64,000 nt of DNA from Euborellia annulipes. Its lineage: Eukaryota > Arthropoda > Insecta > Dermaptera > Anisolabididae. A program made the position numbers and the translations under genes. Location of the stretch: assembly GCA_023213315.1 (NCBI GenBank), contig JAKCPI010006224.1, positions 43,818-107,817 on the forward strand. The letters run 5' to 3'. The notes under the pieces are model-generated. The model was not told where the DNA came from. It saw only the letters and a list, made by a program, of their open reading frames with translations, and made no database searches. Of the stretch, positions 11,322 to 24,372 are shown piece after piece (positions within the stretch are counted from its first letter, which is position 1; each line of letters begins with the position of its first letter).

Positions 11322-13595
11322 GGGGGGGGGTTATGTGTAAAGTATATAGTAGAGTATTAGTGTATAGGTTGGTATAAAAAGTAATTAATAAAAATTGAAT
11401 TAAAGTAAAATAGGGATTTAAAGTTTAATTATAAAATCATTTCAATCCCCTTTTTTAATACTATACTATTCTACCATTGTGTATGAGTATGTGAAAATAA
11501 ATATTAAAAAAAAAAATTCTTTATTATTAAAAAACGGTACTATATTTAGAAAATTGAGGGTTTAAAATTAAAGATGATGAATTCAAATGGTTATAAATTT
11601 ATATAGTCTATACTGAAGTTAAATGAAATTAAATCTGTCGGTTTCCTTTTCAATTTTAATGTCTAAATTTTGGAAACGTGATTCTGTTTCTGACAAGTCT
11701 TAATTCTAGAGCAAATAATCTTGCTTGCTTGTTTCTCTGACTGTCTTTCCACGACCCCGTCCAACTCCCTCTACTGTTCGTGAATTTTTGAGGGATGGTT
11801 TCGGCACGTGTCTGCCAGGAAATAAAGGCTTATTTGTTGGTAAATGGCTTCAAAAGCCCCTCACTTGAGAGGAACAGAAGGGATGGAGAACTCACACTGA
11901 GTGAGTCACTTTAAGCCTCAGCCCTCGCCCCTCAATCAAAAAGAACCCCACCCCGGAAACTACACATCACTGCCTACAACCAGGGCTCGGACTATTTCAC
12001 TCGGGTAAGGGAAAAACATCTTTTCTAGGTTTTTTTTGAGAAAGACAATAATAATTAAAATACAATAGCTCCATTGGAGAAAACTTCATTGAACAAGCAA
12101 GAAATTCTACAAAAAACTTTCCACCTCAGGAAGAAAACTTTGTAAAATAAATAAATATTTATTGGAGAATTTTCAATAGAAAATAAATCAAATTTTTTGG
12201 ATTTCCAATAAAAGTTTTTTTATGAGTATTTAAAAAATTGGATTATTATTTCATTTTCATTCTATGGGATATACAGTATAAAAAAAATAATTTATAAAAG
12301 TTTTATTTGAAAATAAAACAAAGCAAGGTTTTGTAATCGGAATAATTAAAAGAGCAATTACCATGCAGTCAAATAATAAGGGTGCATTGTTTTTCTATTT
12401 CAAATATATATTAGTTGTTGATAATTTCAACCAAATCATAAGCAACATCAACTTTTTGTTAAAGGCTGAAACAAAAGAATTTTGAATGAAAAGAGAAAAA
12501 GATGAATTTCAAGTAATTATACTACAAGAACCGCACCACAGAGAAATTTTAGGGCGCCAAAAATCAAAAAAACCGATGTCAGTAAATTAACAAAATATGA
12601 AATCTATTGTGAAGTACAGACTCCAAGGCATTTATTTTCACACACGAGAACCGTTGTATTGTGTAACTTTTTATGTGAGATGAGCACGAATTGGGCATAG
12701 TTGAGTGCCAGCTGGTTGCTGTATTCTCTACATGTTTTTCAACCGCGCTGTTTTCCTATGACGTAGTGTTTTGATTTTTCCAGAGAATATTTCCCCAAAT
12801 CCCCCCGCGTGGTTACGCCTATGTACACACTACACACAGATAGTCAGTGGCTAGCGCTTTATATATAGTACTGATAGACTTACTAAATTATTAATTAAAG
12901 GCCGTGAAAATACATATTTACATACATACATACATTTTTCTCAGTAAAATAAATTTATCGTAGACTACTCACTTTTTTCAATCGGACGAATTCCTCACCA
13001 GCGGATCAATATGAAAAACTCTGAAACAAGAAAAAAAAATTATTAATAATTTGATATTTCTTTTCTATTTCTTTAAAATTAGATTTAGTAAAAGTTAAAT
13101 CATTTAACGTAGATGGAAAGCTTAGAAAAGAAGAAAGGTCAAAGGAATTGGTAAATTGGATTATCCACCAAGTGTAAGAAAGGGCATTTGCAGTCGCAAG
13201 AGGGTACTTAAAGAAGCTGCAATCCCCCCCCCCTCTTCACCCTGCCCCCTGAGATAGCCACACAAATATGTTAACGATCATAGTTAGCAAACTTGCTTAA
13301 TGATAGCTCAATGGTGCTCCAGGGCTTGCTCAAGCATTCAATTAATTCTAATTAGCAAACAAAATTATTATATTTTCTCTAACGTAAACTCAATTTTACG
13401 TTGGAGGTGAAATAAAATACAAGTTTGTTAATTTAAGAAATTTATAAGCATTTGTTTATAGATTAATATAATATTTATTAAAAACAATTACATCACCATC
13501 TTTTTTTAAATAATCTACTGGGTAAATAAAGGAAAGAAGCCCCCCGATATAGGAATAAAATCCCTCGTCCCCCTACCACAAAATCATAATAAAAA
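11322..13595. other. No gene seen; one short repeat match
   Basis: AT-rich DNA. At about 12834-12880 a segment containing GTGGCTAGCGCTTTATATAT resembles the ends of the repeats at 24212-24372 and 25590-25758. No coding region is supported. Confidence 0.45.
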
Positions 13596-13974
13596 CACTC
13601 ACACACATGCACACAGTCTTTTCGGCAACTTACAAATTGTTAGACCTTATAAGACTTTTACGAAAACCGTTGTTAATGAATATATCTATTTGGGTCCAGG
13701 CATTCTTATTTAAGCCATTTGGTAACCAATTGCCTTAAATAAAATCATCGGACTGCCTGGGATCCGACCCCGCAACCTTTGATATACAAGGCAGGCGCGC
13801 TACTAACTACACCAAGCCCGAGGGCCCCTCAAAGACTTGAAAGGTTCGCGCAGGTAAATAAAACCAGCTCACTATCGAAGTAGATAAAGAAAGAATTCAT
13901 AAAATCATAAAGGTTAGAACCCTCGACCCTTGGTATACAAAGCAGGCGCGCTACCAACTACCGGGCCCGAGGGC
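13596..13974 (-). repeat. Type I SINE plus a second SINE head
   Basis: A near-complete minus-strand type I SINE occupies 13596-13828, from its CTTTTCGGCAACTTA tail to the tRNA-like head GGGCTTGGTGTAG. A second tRNA-like head fragment with the same GCAGGCGCGCTACCAACTA block lies at about 13913-13974. Confidence 0.65.
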
Positions 13975-14751
13975 AAAAAATGATAAAATAATAATAATAA
14001 TAAATGTTAAAATTTTAAACGCTAAATATTTGTATTTTTAAAATTTTTTCAATTAAGGATGGAGGAGGAGATAAAGATAAATCAACCCCCCCCCCCTTCG
14101 AAAAATTACTAAAATTGATAAATATTTTGAAATATATAATAAAATATCAAAAATTCCCTAAACTAAATCCAGTGAATAGTGATAAAAACTAATTAAAATT
14201 TAACTGATAAGTTATCGATAAAATTAATTAAACCTGCAGTTTCTTTTTCAAATTTATATCAAAATTTATGATTTTTAGAGTGCATAAATGCTTTTGTGTA
14301 ATGAAATGAAAAAAAATATCCCTGGGAATATTTAAATTCTCCTTTCAATACAGGATAGAGAAATATTTCAAAGAGCATAGAAAATGAAGCATTCGGGGTA
14401 GAATTTCCAATAAATATATTAACGGAATGAAGCTTATTTTTTTTTTCTTTTGACTTTATCGTGGGATTTTACTTATCATCCCCGACACTTAATTTGGTTT
14501 TGAATCCCGAGATTTATGCGGTTCAGCCAATCAACGTGATGGTGAAATTAGGGAGATATTTGAAATAACGATCCAGAATTTATAAATCAAGAGATTCGTT
14601 GTAATTAAGTACGTATACTAATAAATAATATTGAAACATATAATACATAACAGAGTTATGACTGCAATGATTATTTGAATGGATGTAGTCTGAGATAGCC
14701 AAATAAAAATCATTTGATAGTTAAATAATTTTCGAGATCTATAATTAAAAA
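13975..14751. other. No gene seen
   Basis: AT-rich, with an ATA-type triplet repeat near 13990 and a C-run near 14087. No supported feature. Confidence 0.45.
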
Positions 14752-15400
14752 TCTGGTGTGACTGTCGCTCAGCACAAAACTTTCGATTACCGAAGATAAG
14801 AGAAAGTTGTGTTCTGTGCTTGTCACACCAGATTTTTTGTGTTGACATAAATATTTAGTTTCGCCGATATAGTAGAATTCAGGATGTAAAATTTATTAGT
14901 ATGGAAAAATATTTATATTTTGTTACCATGGCAACCATTTCTCCTATCCTTCCTATTAAGTACCCAAGAGTAAAGTGGTCTTCAGAAGATTTCAATGGCA
15001 AAATGAGAATATGCATTTTAAAGAGCATCTAAAAAATAGTTGATTTATGAATTTAAAAAAAAATCGTTGGAGCGAATTTTGAGAAAATCGAAAAAAACTG
15101 AAAAAGTACATTAGTAAAGTACTAGTACTGTTTGGCCGATTTTGTTCAAAAGCTTCGTGTCACGTCCCATGGGGGTGCCTAAATTAAATATAAAATTTCA
15201 ACGTCCTAGCTCTTTCCGTTTTTGAGATATTTTGTTCACGGGCACACAGACACACGGACAGACAGACCATGTCGCGAAAAACACTTTTTTGGATTCAGGG
15301 GACCTCAAAAGGTATATCCATCAAAATCTCGACATCGAATTTTTGTCATGAATCCAATACTTTCTCTCTCTATATATTAACATATATACAGAGATAAGTA
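14752..15400 (-). mobile_element. HP repeat, full length, slightly decayed
   Basis: It begins TCTGGTGTGACTGTCGCTC and ends GAGATAAGTA on the plus strand. The 3' hairpin, the interior (TTACCATGGCAACCATTTC) and a short (CACA/GACA)n microsatellite are present. The terminal 5' hairpin has diverged. Confidence 0.75.
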
Positions 15401-16562
15401 AAAAGATGTGAGTTAACAAAGTAACGGAAAAATGGCAAAACTCTCGAAACTCAAATTTTATAATATAAAACAGGCTTAAGAATATTAGTAGTTTTATTTT
15501 ATTACTTTCAATACCTCTTTAATTTCTCGATCGGAAAAAATATAAATATTTTACTCTCTCCCCTTCTTTAATAGGTCTTTATAATTGAATTAACTTTTAA
15601 GATTTATATTCTAAAGTGTTTCTTTAAGGATATAATATAAAATTAAGCTTAAGATATAAATTAGCATTTAAACTCTTTTAAGACGAGCAGACGAACTTTG
15701 TCTCAAACAAAAGCCTCATTGAAAAGGGGTGAAAAAAAAATTTCATTTTTTTTTTTGAATCAAGGGAGACATAACATAAAACACTCTAACAATATAAAAA
15801 TAACTAAATGAACTTTTTCTTCATTTTCTTAATTCTTTTTTTTAACGAAAATAAAAAAAATAGACGGTCTTAGTCATTTTTGGCCGAGATATCTCGATCT
15901 TCATGCATTTTAAACAAAGGGCATTATTTTGCTTAGATTTCAGCACCTCCCCCTGTTAGGTTAGGAGACCCTTAGGGAGACCTTTAAGCTATGGTCTGTC
16001 AGATGTGTTATGACCCGGATAGCTATAGATATAACCCCCGGGTCTTTTACTCGCTCGTTTCTTTTAATTTGTCTTTTTCTTTCTTTCACCCTCTCTTCTT
16101 CTTTTTATCCATCTCCACTTGACTTTGTTCTTTTTCTTTTTTTTTCTCCATCTCTTTTTTTTTGTGCTTAGCTGTCTCAGAATGGGTCCCTTGGATTTAC
16201 TCCCCTTTAAGAGATAAGGGCAGATTTGTAACCAATGACGAATTAATCGTTGATAAAAAGTGTAATATTTTTATTTGTCAGGGCAAGGGAAAAAAAAGAT
16301 TGAATTTTTTCTCTGTGAAGAACCAAAAGAGAAGTCTATTTAATTTTATTACTTAAGGGTAATAATAAATCATAATCTATGAGATTAATTAAATTTGACA
16401 AATTTTAATTCAAAAAAATAATTTACAAACATCCATATTTGTAGTGGAGAAAATTTTTCTATTTTTTTAGAGGATTTTTATTTAAGAAAATGTAGGGACT
16501 AAAGCTTATTGCTAAAAGATGGGGTTTGATCATGCCTTGACTAGAGTGCCTTCAATGAGAGA
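15401..16562. other. No gene seen
   Basis: Pyrimidine-rich stretches near 16070-16160. The 64-codon plus frame at 16162 has no recognised motif. Confidence 0.45.
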
Positions 16563-16754
16563 CGTTGGCCGCCATATTTGTTCCAATATTATATGAGTAG
16601 TATAGGAGAATAGTACGAAAATTTTATTTTACTTAAATATATTATAATTTGAAATTAAAATAAAATATATTCATTTCAAATTATATGTAAGTAAAATAAA
16701 ATTTTCATATTATTCTCCTATACTAACCCATTAGAACAAATATGGCGGCCAACG
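16563..16754. mobile_element. MITE with long terminal inverted repeats
   Basis: Inverted arms of about 85 bp begin CGTTGGCCGCCATATTTGTT on the left and end inverted on the right (ATATGGCGGCCAACG). No coding content. The superfamily is undetermined and no clear target-site duplication is visible. Confidence 0.65.
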
Positions 16755-16791
16755 AAGTATTCTTACGATTGGCATTGATACCTTTTGTTTT

Positions 16792-17175
16792 TACTTTCTC
16801 TTACCTCTATATATGTTAATATATAAAGAGAGAAAGTATTGAATTCATGTCAAAAATTCGATGATGGATATACACGTTTTGAGATCCACTGAATCCAAAA
16901 AAGTGGTTTTCGCAACATGGTCTGTGTGTCTGTGAAACAAAATATCTCAAGAACGAAAAGAGCTAGGAGATTGAAATTTTATATTTAAGTTAGACATCCC
17001 CTTGGACGCGAATAAAATCGCTCAAAGAGTACTAGTACTTTATTGATGCACTTTTTCAGTTTTTTCGATTTTCTCAAAATTTGCCCCAACGATTTTTTTT
17101 TTTAATTCATAAATCAATTATTTTTTAGATTTCCTTTAAAATGTATATTCTCATTTTCCCATTGAAATCTTTTGA
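16792..17175 (+). mobile_element. HP repeat, 3'-truncated
   Basis: It starts TACTTTCTCTTACCTC with the 5' hairpin, keeps the microsatellite position (GGTCTGTGTGTCTGTG), and stops at ATTGAAATCTTTTGAATC. The 3' hairpin half is missing. Confidence 0.75.
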
Positions 17176-17466
17176 ATCTATGGATATTGTTTGTAATATG
17201 TTTATTTTTGTAGCTAATCATTTTTGTAAATGGGCGAAATGGCCTCTGGCTGGAAGCCTCAAATAAATTTAAAAAAAAAAAATATTTCGTAGGCATAAAT
17301 AACGCATCTTAAAATTCCTTAACAGTCAGAGTTATTTGAGAATTTATAAAGTGAATAGAGACACCACCTAATTGACCATAATTTCTTCACCCGGATATTC
17401 TAATATGATTAGTAAAAATCTTAATAATTTGGATAGATATGGAATTGAGTCGTGAAATATAAATAT

Positions 17467-17785
17467 CAGAGCTGCGAAAAATAATCGATTAATTTCGGTA
17501 AATATTCGTTTGAAAAGATGGGATGAGATTCATATGCTTAAAAAAAAGTCAAAATATTTTCACGAGAGGGAAAAAATGAAAATTTTACAAAAAAAATTTC
17601 GTGTTACTAAAAAAAAAAGTCAAATCATTTTCATGAGAAAGTAAAAAATGAAAATTTTACGATAAAAGATATATTATTATTTATTATTATTTGTTTTCTT
17701 AATTGATTTTTTTTTCATAATCGATTATTTTTTTCCATAATCGAAGTAATCGATTAATCGATTATTTTTCCCAAAATCGGTCACT
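17467..17785. mobile_element. hAT-like non-autonomous element rich in AATCGATTA
   Basis: The ends are related inverted sequences (CAGAGCTGCGAAAAATAATC; inverted right end GTGACCGATTTTGGG) with repeated AATCGATTA motifs inside. A better-preserved relative with a target-site duplication is at 35315-35628. The duplication here is not clear. Confidence 0.5.
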
Positions 17786-18322
17786 ACTAATATATGTTAA
17801 CAATTCATTCTAAATGTTTACCACCAAATTTTTAATTTATTATTATATATTTTCTTTAAATTGCTTTTCCTCACTGTAGAAGATTTATGTTTAAAGACTA
17901 TTTGGAAGAGAGAAAAGGGCCATCTCCGAGATCAAAGATAAAATAAGGAAGGAAGAAGGCCTGTCTGACCAAAAACAATTTGGTGTAGAAGATATCCCAC
18001 TTGATTAGTTTTATGCGAATTTTTTTTTTCGGTTATATGACCAAGAAAGAAAGGACACGGAGAGCTAATAAAAAAGGTTTCTCCTTGCTTATCCGATTAC
18101 ATGAACCAAGTAGTTTAATGTCCTATCAACAGTCAATGAATCAAAATTTGTTGTTCAATAGAACTAAGTTTATTACAAAATGGTGTCAAATATAAGTAGG
18201 CCTATATGTAGAAATATTGGTAATTAAAAAAAAAAAAAATTTGCTTCTTTGGCCGATTATAATTAAAGTTCTTTTTTCTATTCTCGGTTTAATACATGCA
18301 TATCCAATTATAAAATAGAGTA
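17786..18322. other. No gene seen
   Basis: The 64-codon plus frame at 18001 shows no recognised motif. The rest is AT-rich DNA. Confidence 0.45.
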
Positions 18323-18512
18323 GTGCCTTAGTTAACGACGACTGAGTGTAAATATAAATTTATATTATATAACAAGGGGGGCTCTGCTTAACGACGCTTG
18401 ATTATGTGCTTAATTTGGATAATATACGTATTTTGGTTTTGTGTTGAATTGCTCTCTCTCTTTGGATAACGATGGCACTGCTGGAACGGATTACCGTCGT
18501 TAACCAAGGCGG
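18323..18512. mobile_element. Tc1/mariner- or pogo-type MITE, 190 bp
   Basis: Terminal inverted repeats GTGCCTTAGTTAACGACG and, inverted, CCGCCTTGGTTAACGACG are bounded by TA on both sides (18321-18322, 18513-18514). TA duplication is characteristic of the Tc1/mariner/pogo group. No transposase. Confidence 0.7.
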
Positions 18513-18975
18513 TATTTTTTTTCTTTTAAAGGTCTGTCTATAAAACATTTTTTATTAATTGTTTTAATACAGTATTTAATTTTCTAAACTGAGGAATTCG
18601 ATGGATCTGGCTAAAAGAATAAAAATAAAAAAAACATTTGAATTTTATAGGCCTTGGCCTATAAAATTTGCATGTTTAATAAAAAAAACCCCAAGATTTT
18701 TTCAAATAATAACACAAGTAGGCTTATAATAAATAGTAAAGAACTTTCGGGGAAAAATTAGGTAAAGTTAATTAAAATTAATCAAAAACATTAATATGTT
18801 TAAAAATTGATAGAGTTAATTTTAGAAAAATCGAAAAAAAATCTTGAAAAAGTAGAGTAATGTAAAGTATTAGTATTCTTAGGTGGATTTTATTTAAAAT
18901 AGTATAGACGCCTACAGTTATTTAGCTTAAGTAAAAAGATTTTTCTTTTTTGAATTGTTTTGTTAACCCATATTT
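18513..18975. other. Decayed HP-like trace, otherwise no gene
   Basis: The segment around 18805-18885 (GAGTTAATTTTAGAAAAATC, then AAAGTATTAGTATTC) faintly resembles the HP interior. Nothing else is recognisable. Confidence 0.35.
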
Positions 18976-19617
18976 TACTTTCTCTTACCTCTATATATAT
19001 GTTAATATATAGAGAGAGAAAGTATTGGAGTCATGTCAAAAATTCGATGTCGAGATTTTGACGGATATACACGTTTTGAGATCCCCTGAATCCAAAAAAG
19101 TGGTTTTCGCGACTTGGTCTGTATGATGTGTCTGTGAACAAAATATCTCAAGAACGAAAAAAGCTAGGAGGTTGAAATTTTATATTTAAGTTAGGCACCC
19201 TCATGGGACACGGCGCTTTTGAATAAAATCGTTCAAAGAGTACTACTACTTTACTGATGTACTTTTTCAGTTTTTTTTTCGTTTTTCTCAAAATTCGCTT
19301 CAACGATTTTTTTTTAAATTCAAAAATCAATTATTTTTTAGATGCTCTTTAAAATGCATATTCTCATTTTGCCATTGAAATCTTCTGAAGACCACTTTAC
19401 TCTTGCACTTCATAGGAAAGAAAGGAGAAATGGTTGCCATGGTAACAAAATATAAATTTTTTCCCATATAAATTTTACATCTTGAAATTTGAATGTACTG
19501 TACTGTCGGAAACTAAATATATGTCGACACAAAAAATCTGGTGTGCAAGCACAGAACATAACTTTCGAATACCGAAGGTAAGAGAAAGTTGTGTGCTGTG
19601 CCACCAGTCACACCAGA
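18976..19617 (+). mobile_element. HP repeat, full length
   Basis: It starts TACTTTCTCTTACCTC and ends CAGTCACACCAGA with T-runs on both flanks. Both hairpins are recognisable. The microsatellite is reduced to GGTCTGTATGATGTGTCTG. Confidence 0.85.
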
Positions 19618-20665
19618 TTTTTTTATTTCTCTTGAAATTCATTAAATTTATTGTTAAAAAATTCCAAATTCTATAAAGATCTATTAATTCTGAAGATGAT
19701 GCGCTGAAACAAGTATTTCGATATGAGGTGGGAGGGATCTGAAGTGCAAATCTCCTTCCTGGTTGTACTACTAATTTAGTTTAATAGTAAATTTATGAAG
19801 TTAAAATCTTAGCTATAATTAAGGAATTATATAAGAGACTTCATATAAGTAAGAAAGTTGTGCTAGAAATATTTTAATCTTTTAAAGGTTATATGAGGTG
19901 CATTTACCACCAAATCTACCTTTACAAGGTTAAAATTCACCAACACACATGTTAAGTTCTTTTTTTCCTTCCAGTTTATATATATATAATCGATTTTAAT
20001 AATGTAGAGTCATTTTTCATTTTTTTTCTTAATTCATTTTACTAATTATCCTTGGGAAGGCATTTATTCAATTTTGGATAATAAATGTTTCAATTTATAA
20101 AATACTAACGAAATGCGAGTGCCAAGATATTCTTTTTTTATGTAATTTCATTTCTCAGTCTTTTTTCATTTTAATGAATTTAATTTTTAATCTTGCCTGT
20201 CTTAATGCTATGATGGTTATGTTCGAACAAAAAACTGCATTTATTGGAGCAGGATAAGGAAGCTTTAATAAAAGTTCAGTTATATTAAAGATAATAAAAT
20301 CCTTCTAGATTAAAAAAAAGATTATTCTATTAGATATTATATTTGCAGTCTGTCCTTTGTCTTAGCAAAGCTCTCTTTGTGGAAAGATAATAATAACCTT
20401 AACTATATAGATTCGTATTTTGCAAGTAACTTATTTTTTTCTCTTTGTTTTTAAGTTACAAGCTATGATTAATATATAGTCTAAAAATTTAATAAAATTT
20501 AATTAGCTATTTTAAATCCGAGGTTATGCACCCATGTATCACAATAAAAAATCATATAACAATAAAATGAAATGATAAGCTTAATTTTCCAAAATGCTTA
20601 AGTATATCTTTTTTTTGTTTTTTGTTACGGTACCTATTGTTGAATTTTTGTTTTTTCTCTAAGGC
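19618..20665. other. No gene; PLE-like core trace
   Basis: At 19690-19720 CTGAAGATGATGCGCTGAAA resembles the PLE-like core seen elsewhere, without a palindromic partner. The remainder is AT-rich with no recognised feature. Confidence 0.4.
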
Positions 20666-21151
20666 AAAATCGTTAGAGCGAATTTTGAGAAAATTGAAAA
20701 AAACTGAAAAAGTACATCAGTAAAGTACTAGTATTATTTGGCCGATTTTGATTAAAAGCTTATTTTTCCGGTCCCGGGGGCTGCCTAACTTAAATATAAA
20801 ATTGATACATTGTTGAACCTCGTGAATATATACAATTGATGGGATGTGGCTGTGAGATGTCAACAAAACGTTGAAAGGAGTCTGTTTTATTGAATAGAGG
20901 CTACCTATCTGGCTGCTGTCCTCCATATCACATAAATTAAATATAAAATTTCAACCTCCTAGCTCAATTCCTCATGCTTAAAATTGAACACACACACACA
21001 CACAGACAGACCATGTCGCGAAAACCACTTTTTTGGATTCAGGGGACCTCAAAACGTGAAGATCCATCAAAATCTCGACATCGAATTTTTGACATGAATC
21101 CAATACTTTCTCACTATATATATTACATATATACATAGGTAAGAGAAAGTA
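20666..21151 (-). mobile_element. HP repeat, truncated and carrying a 133-bp insertion
   Basis: HP sequence runs from AAAATCGTTAGAGCG to GTAAGAGAAAGTA on the plus strand. The 3' hairpin end is absent. A (CA)n run lies in the middle. The copy is interrupted at 20804-20936. Confidence 0.8.
20804..20936 (-). mobile_element. Retroposed insertion with 14-bp target-site duplication
   Basis: The 133-bp insert is flanked by perfect copies of TTAAATATAAAATT (20790-20803 and 20937-20950), normally single in HP. A 14-bp duplication fits target-primed reverse transcription. The insert is unrecognised; its minus strand reads open for much of its length. It contains CAACGTTTTGTTGACATC, which hints at a Penelope-like or LINE fragment. 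Confidence 0.6.
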
Positions 21152-21649
21152 AAAAATAGAAAAATCCTTTCCATTAATTAGGCCTATAACAAACAAAATT
21201 TCAAGGGAAATTTAGAAAAAAAAATATAAAAACAGAGTCAGCTATCATCACAAGTTATTCTTTTAGGTATTAATTGATTTTTGAACGTTAAATACCTATA
21301 AATCTATTAATTAATATTAAATTTCATTAAAAAATGAACGTCATTTCCAATTTGAAAAATGAGGAAGAAAATAAATCATTATTTGAACTGAACGATATAT
21401 TTATGCATTCATTTACTCCAATTCAATTCAATTCAAATCGTGTTCAATAGAGACTTCACCAACAAACTTCTCCAAGCTATTAGTACTACAAGTGAGAAAA
21501 CTAAATAGAGCATACTTAGTCAAGATTTCAATAAAGTTAGAAACTCATTTCTCACTAAAAAAAATATATATGATTCCTAACGAGATATGAATAATCAAAG
21601 AATTATTTTAAAATGAGTGTGGATGCCGTCCAATATTTATATTAAGAGA
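21152..21649. other. No gene seen
   Basis: AT-rich DNA without supported features. Confidence 0.45.
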
Positions 21650-21740
21650 CTAGTCGCAAAGCCTGCCTTCGGCGAAATTTCCGCCTGGCCTAAGGGCTGC
21701 GTCCCCTGGACCCACTTGCTCGCTTCCGGCGATTATTTAG
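21650..21740 (-). mobile_element. Helitron 3' end (fragment)
   Basis: On the minus strand GGGTCCAGGGGACGCAGCCC and a GCCGAAGGCAGGC hairpin precede a terminal CTAG followed by T. This is the usual Helitron 3' organisation. No protein-coding part is present. Confidence 0.5.
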
Positions 21741-21960
21741 TCAACTGATGAAAAATAATGGAATTATTAATTGAGATTGTGATCTTATACTCTTTATACC
21801 AATAAAAGTGGTAATGGAATTTTATCTCTACTCGCTATTCAAGATAACTTTCAACCAATCACAAAGGCATTCCATTTTATATCACCTCAGGCCAGATTTT
21901 GTTTTATAGTGGGGAGGAAGACAAGAATCAAAAGCTTTGCCTATTTAACAAATACAAGAG

Positions 21961-22130
21961 CGCCCTTGACCTATGGTTCAGAGCATTAGCTTCTGATACC
22001 AGAGGTCAAGGGTTCGCATCCCGTCCCAAATGACAAAATTTATTTCAAATGAATTAAAAACCAATTAATTGAAAAAAGGCCTCCGATGAGGGAAAACCCC
22101 TAAAACGAATTTTAAAAAAATACAAGAACA
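21961..22130 (+). repeat. tRNA-derived SINE (type III)
   Basis: A tRNA-like head (GACCTATGGTTCAGAGCATTA ... GGTTCGCATCCC) is followed by a TTTATTTCAA/TTGAAA-type stem and a tail containing CCTCCGATGAGGG. Relatives at 36826-37065 and 59531-59716. Confidence 0.55.
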
Positions 22131-22299
22131 GTATATGTTTGGTTATTAATAGTATCATGGAATATTTTGAGAAAAAAGTCTCAAGTTGTCATCGAAAGGC
22201 TGACAGTAAAAAGAGGATTGTCCGAAAAAGAAAAATGCAAATTTATCTAATGGTATTCCAAATGATTATTTACCTATTATTTCTTAAAAAAGAATCGAG

Positions 22300-22395
22300 T
22301 ATTTAAAAAAACAATCTATTAATCGATAATTTGGTTATTTCCCATAATCGATTATGAAAAAGACCCGATTATTCTCCTATAAAAAAAACGCTGAC
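22300..22395. mobile_element. Fragment of the AATCGATTA hAT-like family
   Basis: Clustered ATAATCGATTATG motifs like those at 17467 and 35315. The ends are not resolved. Confidence 0.4.
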
Positions 22396-24166
22396 ACAAA
22401 ATCAAAAACTTAGTAGGCAGAGAGATGGGGTTTTTTAAATTAATAAAATACAGTATTATTTTTTAAATAGTCAATTAAGAAATATTTTTACTTAAAATTT
22501 AGTAAAAATATTTCTTGATATAACGATAATTAGTTTTATTAAGTTTATTTAGAAATAAATTGCTGGGAAGGAATATAATATCATTCAAGTAAAAAACATT
22601 ATTTACAAGGACGACATACTTATATACCAAATAAAAGAGATGTAAGATTACGTCACTCCAGTCAAATTTTAGTGTGTGACCCCCTCAATTCGGATTCGGC
22701 TAGAACTCCAGTCAGTAGACACAAGTCAGGTTCCGGTGTGATCGCACCCCTATTATTGAGGAGAAGGAGGAGGAGGGGTCTAAAACAATCAAAAGTTTGC
22801 TTACGTATAATAACCATTTTCTTAAGAATTCAATTTTAAATAAAAAATTTCATTCCATGTCATCATGAATTAAAAAAAAATACAATCTTGTTATTTGCGG
22901 TATTTTGATATTTTCATCCTTTCCTACAACAAAATGAAAATAAAGCTCTTGTCTCATGATAAGTGGATATTTAAATGGACAGTAATATTCATATTAAATT
23001 TTATTTATTTATTTTTTAATATTCATTTGTTTATTCAATTTACTTTTGTAGATGGCATTTAATAAACGAAATAATTAAATATGTTAATTAAAAAGAATTC
23101 TTGGAATTTTAATTTATTCATATTTTGTTTATTTATTAAATACTATATAAAAAAAATAAACTAATTCTAAAAGCGTTTTCTTCAGATTAACTTTTCATCC
23201 CCATCCACCTAGCAGCTAATGAATTTCGTGGCGTCAAATTAACACCTATCGCAACAAGTGTTTGGGAAGAGAAAAACGAAAACCACTCAACAGCACCCAA
23301 TCGGATTGTAATTAACTGCAACCGAATACGAAGGATGCATTTTTATTACCGGATGCATTTGGACACCTTCCAAATGGCGAATTTTTTTTTTTTAACTTCT
23401 TCATTCATTAAAGGGAGTTGGTGACTGTCTCCGGATCGGTTCAACCGAGTGGAATCGTAAATGTACACATAACAAACAGAAAAAAAAAATAAAGACTATA
23501 CTCTAGAGAAAATATAAAACTTTTTTTTAGACATGTCTGTGTGCCATCTGTTGGTTGGTCGCTGGCTGTTTTCCCCTTGACAATCAATGAACGAAACAAA
23601 AAAAAAAAACTTCTATAATTAAAAACGGGGACAATTAATGAGATGTCACACCTGATAACAAGAATTAATAGTAAATAAAATAAATTAGAGCGAATAAGCA
23701 AATATTCAAATAAGTTATTTGACAACAAAGTAGAAACACAAAGCAAATTGATACCTACGGTTTTACCTAATCAAATTAATTGAAATTAAATCAAATGATG
23801 ATGATCTAATAAGATATGATTGATTCATATTAAGGCAACAGCCCTCTAAAGGAAACTTTTGATTTAATTACGTTAATTAAATTAGTCAAGATGTAATCAT
23901 CCGTAATTTCTTCTAAAATGTAATTAAAGTTAAATAAAAAATTTTTTTTTCTATCCCAGAGAAAAAAATATCCACCGTTTAGTGTTTAAAATTAGTTTTG
24001 GTAATTGGTATAAAATGTAATTTTAATATATAAAAAAAAAAGAAAAAACTAAATAAATTATGTTTCGAAGTTTGTAGAACATCAATTTTATAAACAACTT
24101 TTGTTTTATATTAACATGAGATATCCATTAATTTTAACATTTTGATAACATGATTAAATAAAAAAA
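22396..24166. other. No gene seen
   Basis: AT-rich. The 101-codon minus frame at 23441-23746 is hydrophobic and low-complexity with no recognised motif, and is treated as chance. Confidence 0.4.
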
Positions 24167-24202
24167 TCTGGTGTGACGCACATCACACAACTTTCTCTTA
24201 CG
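24167..24202 (-). mobile_element. HP repeat terminal fragment
   Basis: Only TCTGGTGTGACGCAC and ACACAACTTTCTCTTAC of the HP 3' hairpin remain. Confidence 0.6.
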
Positions 24203-24211
24203 GCGAGCAAA

Positions 24212-24372
24212 TGCATCAAATTTATTTTTCCTGACTGTTTGGAAATTTTTAAATTTCCCTCTCTGACTTAAACTTTAAATTTCCCGCTCCCGCTCTACTT
24301 CCTGTAACTCTAGCCAATCAGCGTCCTGATCGGCACAGATGGAAGCTAGCACATTATATATAGTAATGATGA
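24212..24372. repeat. Dispersed repeat sharing CCAATCAGCG block, copy 1
   Basis: Shared with 25590-25758: TTTTTAAATTTCCCTCTCTG, then GCCAATCAGCGTCCTGAT, then GCTAGC and a TATATA stretch ending TGATGAT. Function unknown. Confidence 0.6.

Noticed and set aside
13490..16160. C-runs and pyrimidine tracts as regulatory sites
   Set aside because: They are simple sequence without associated promoter or splice signals.
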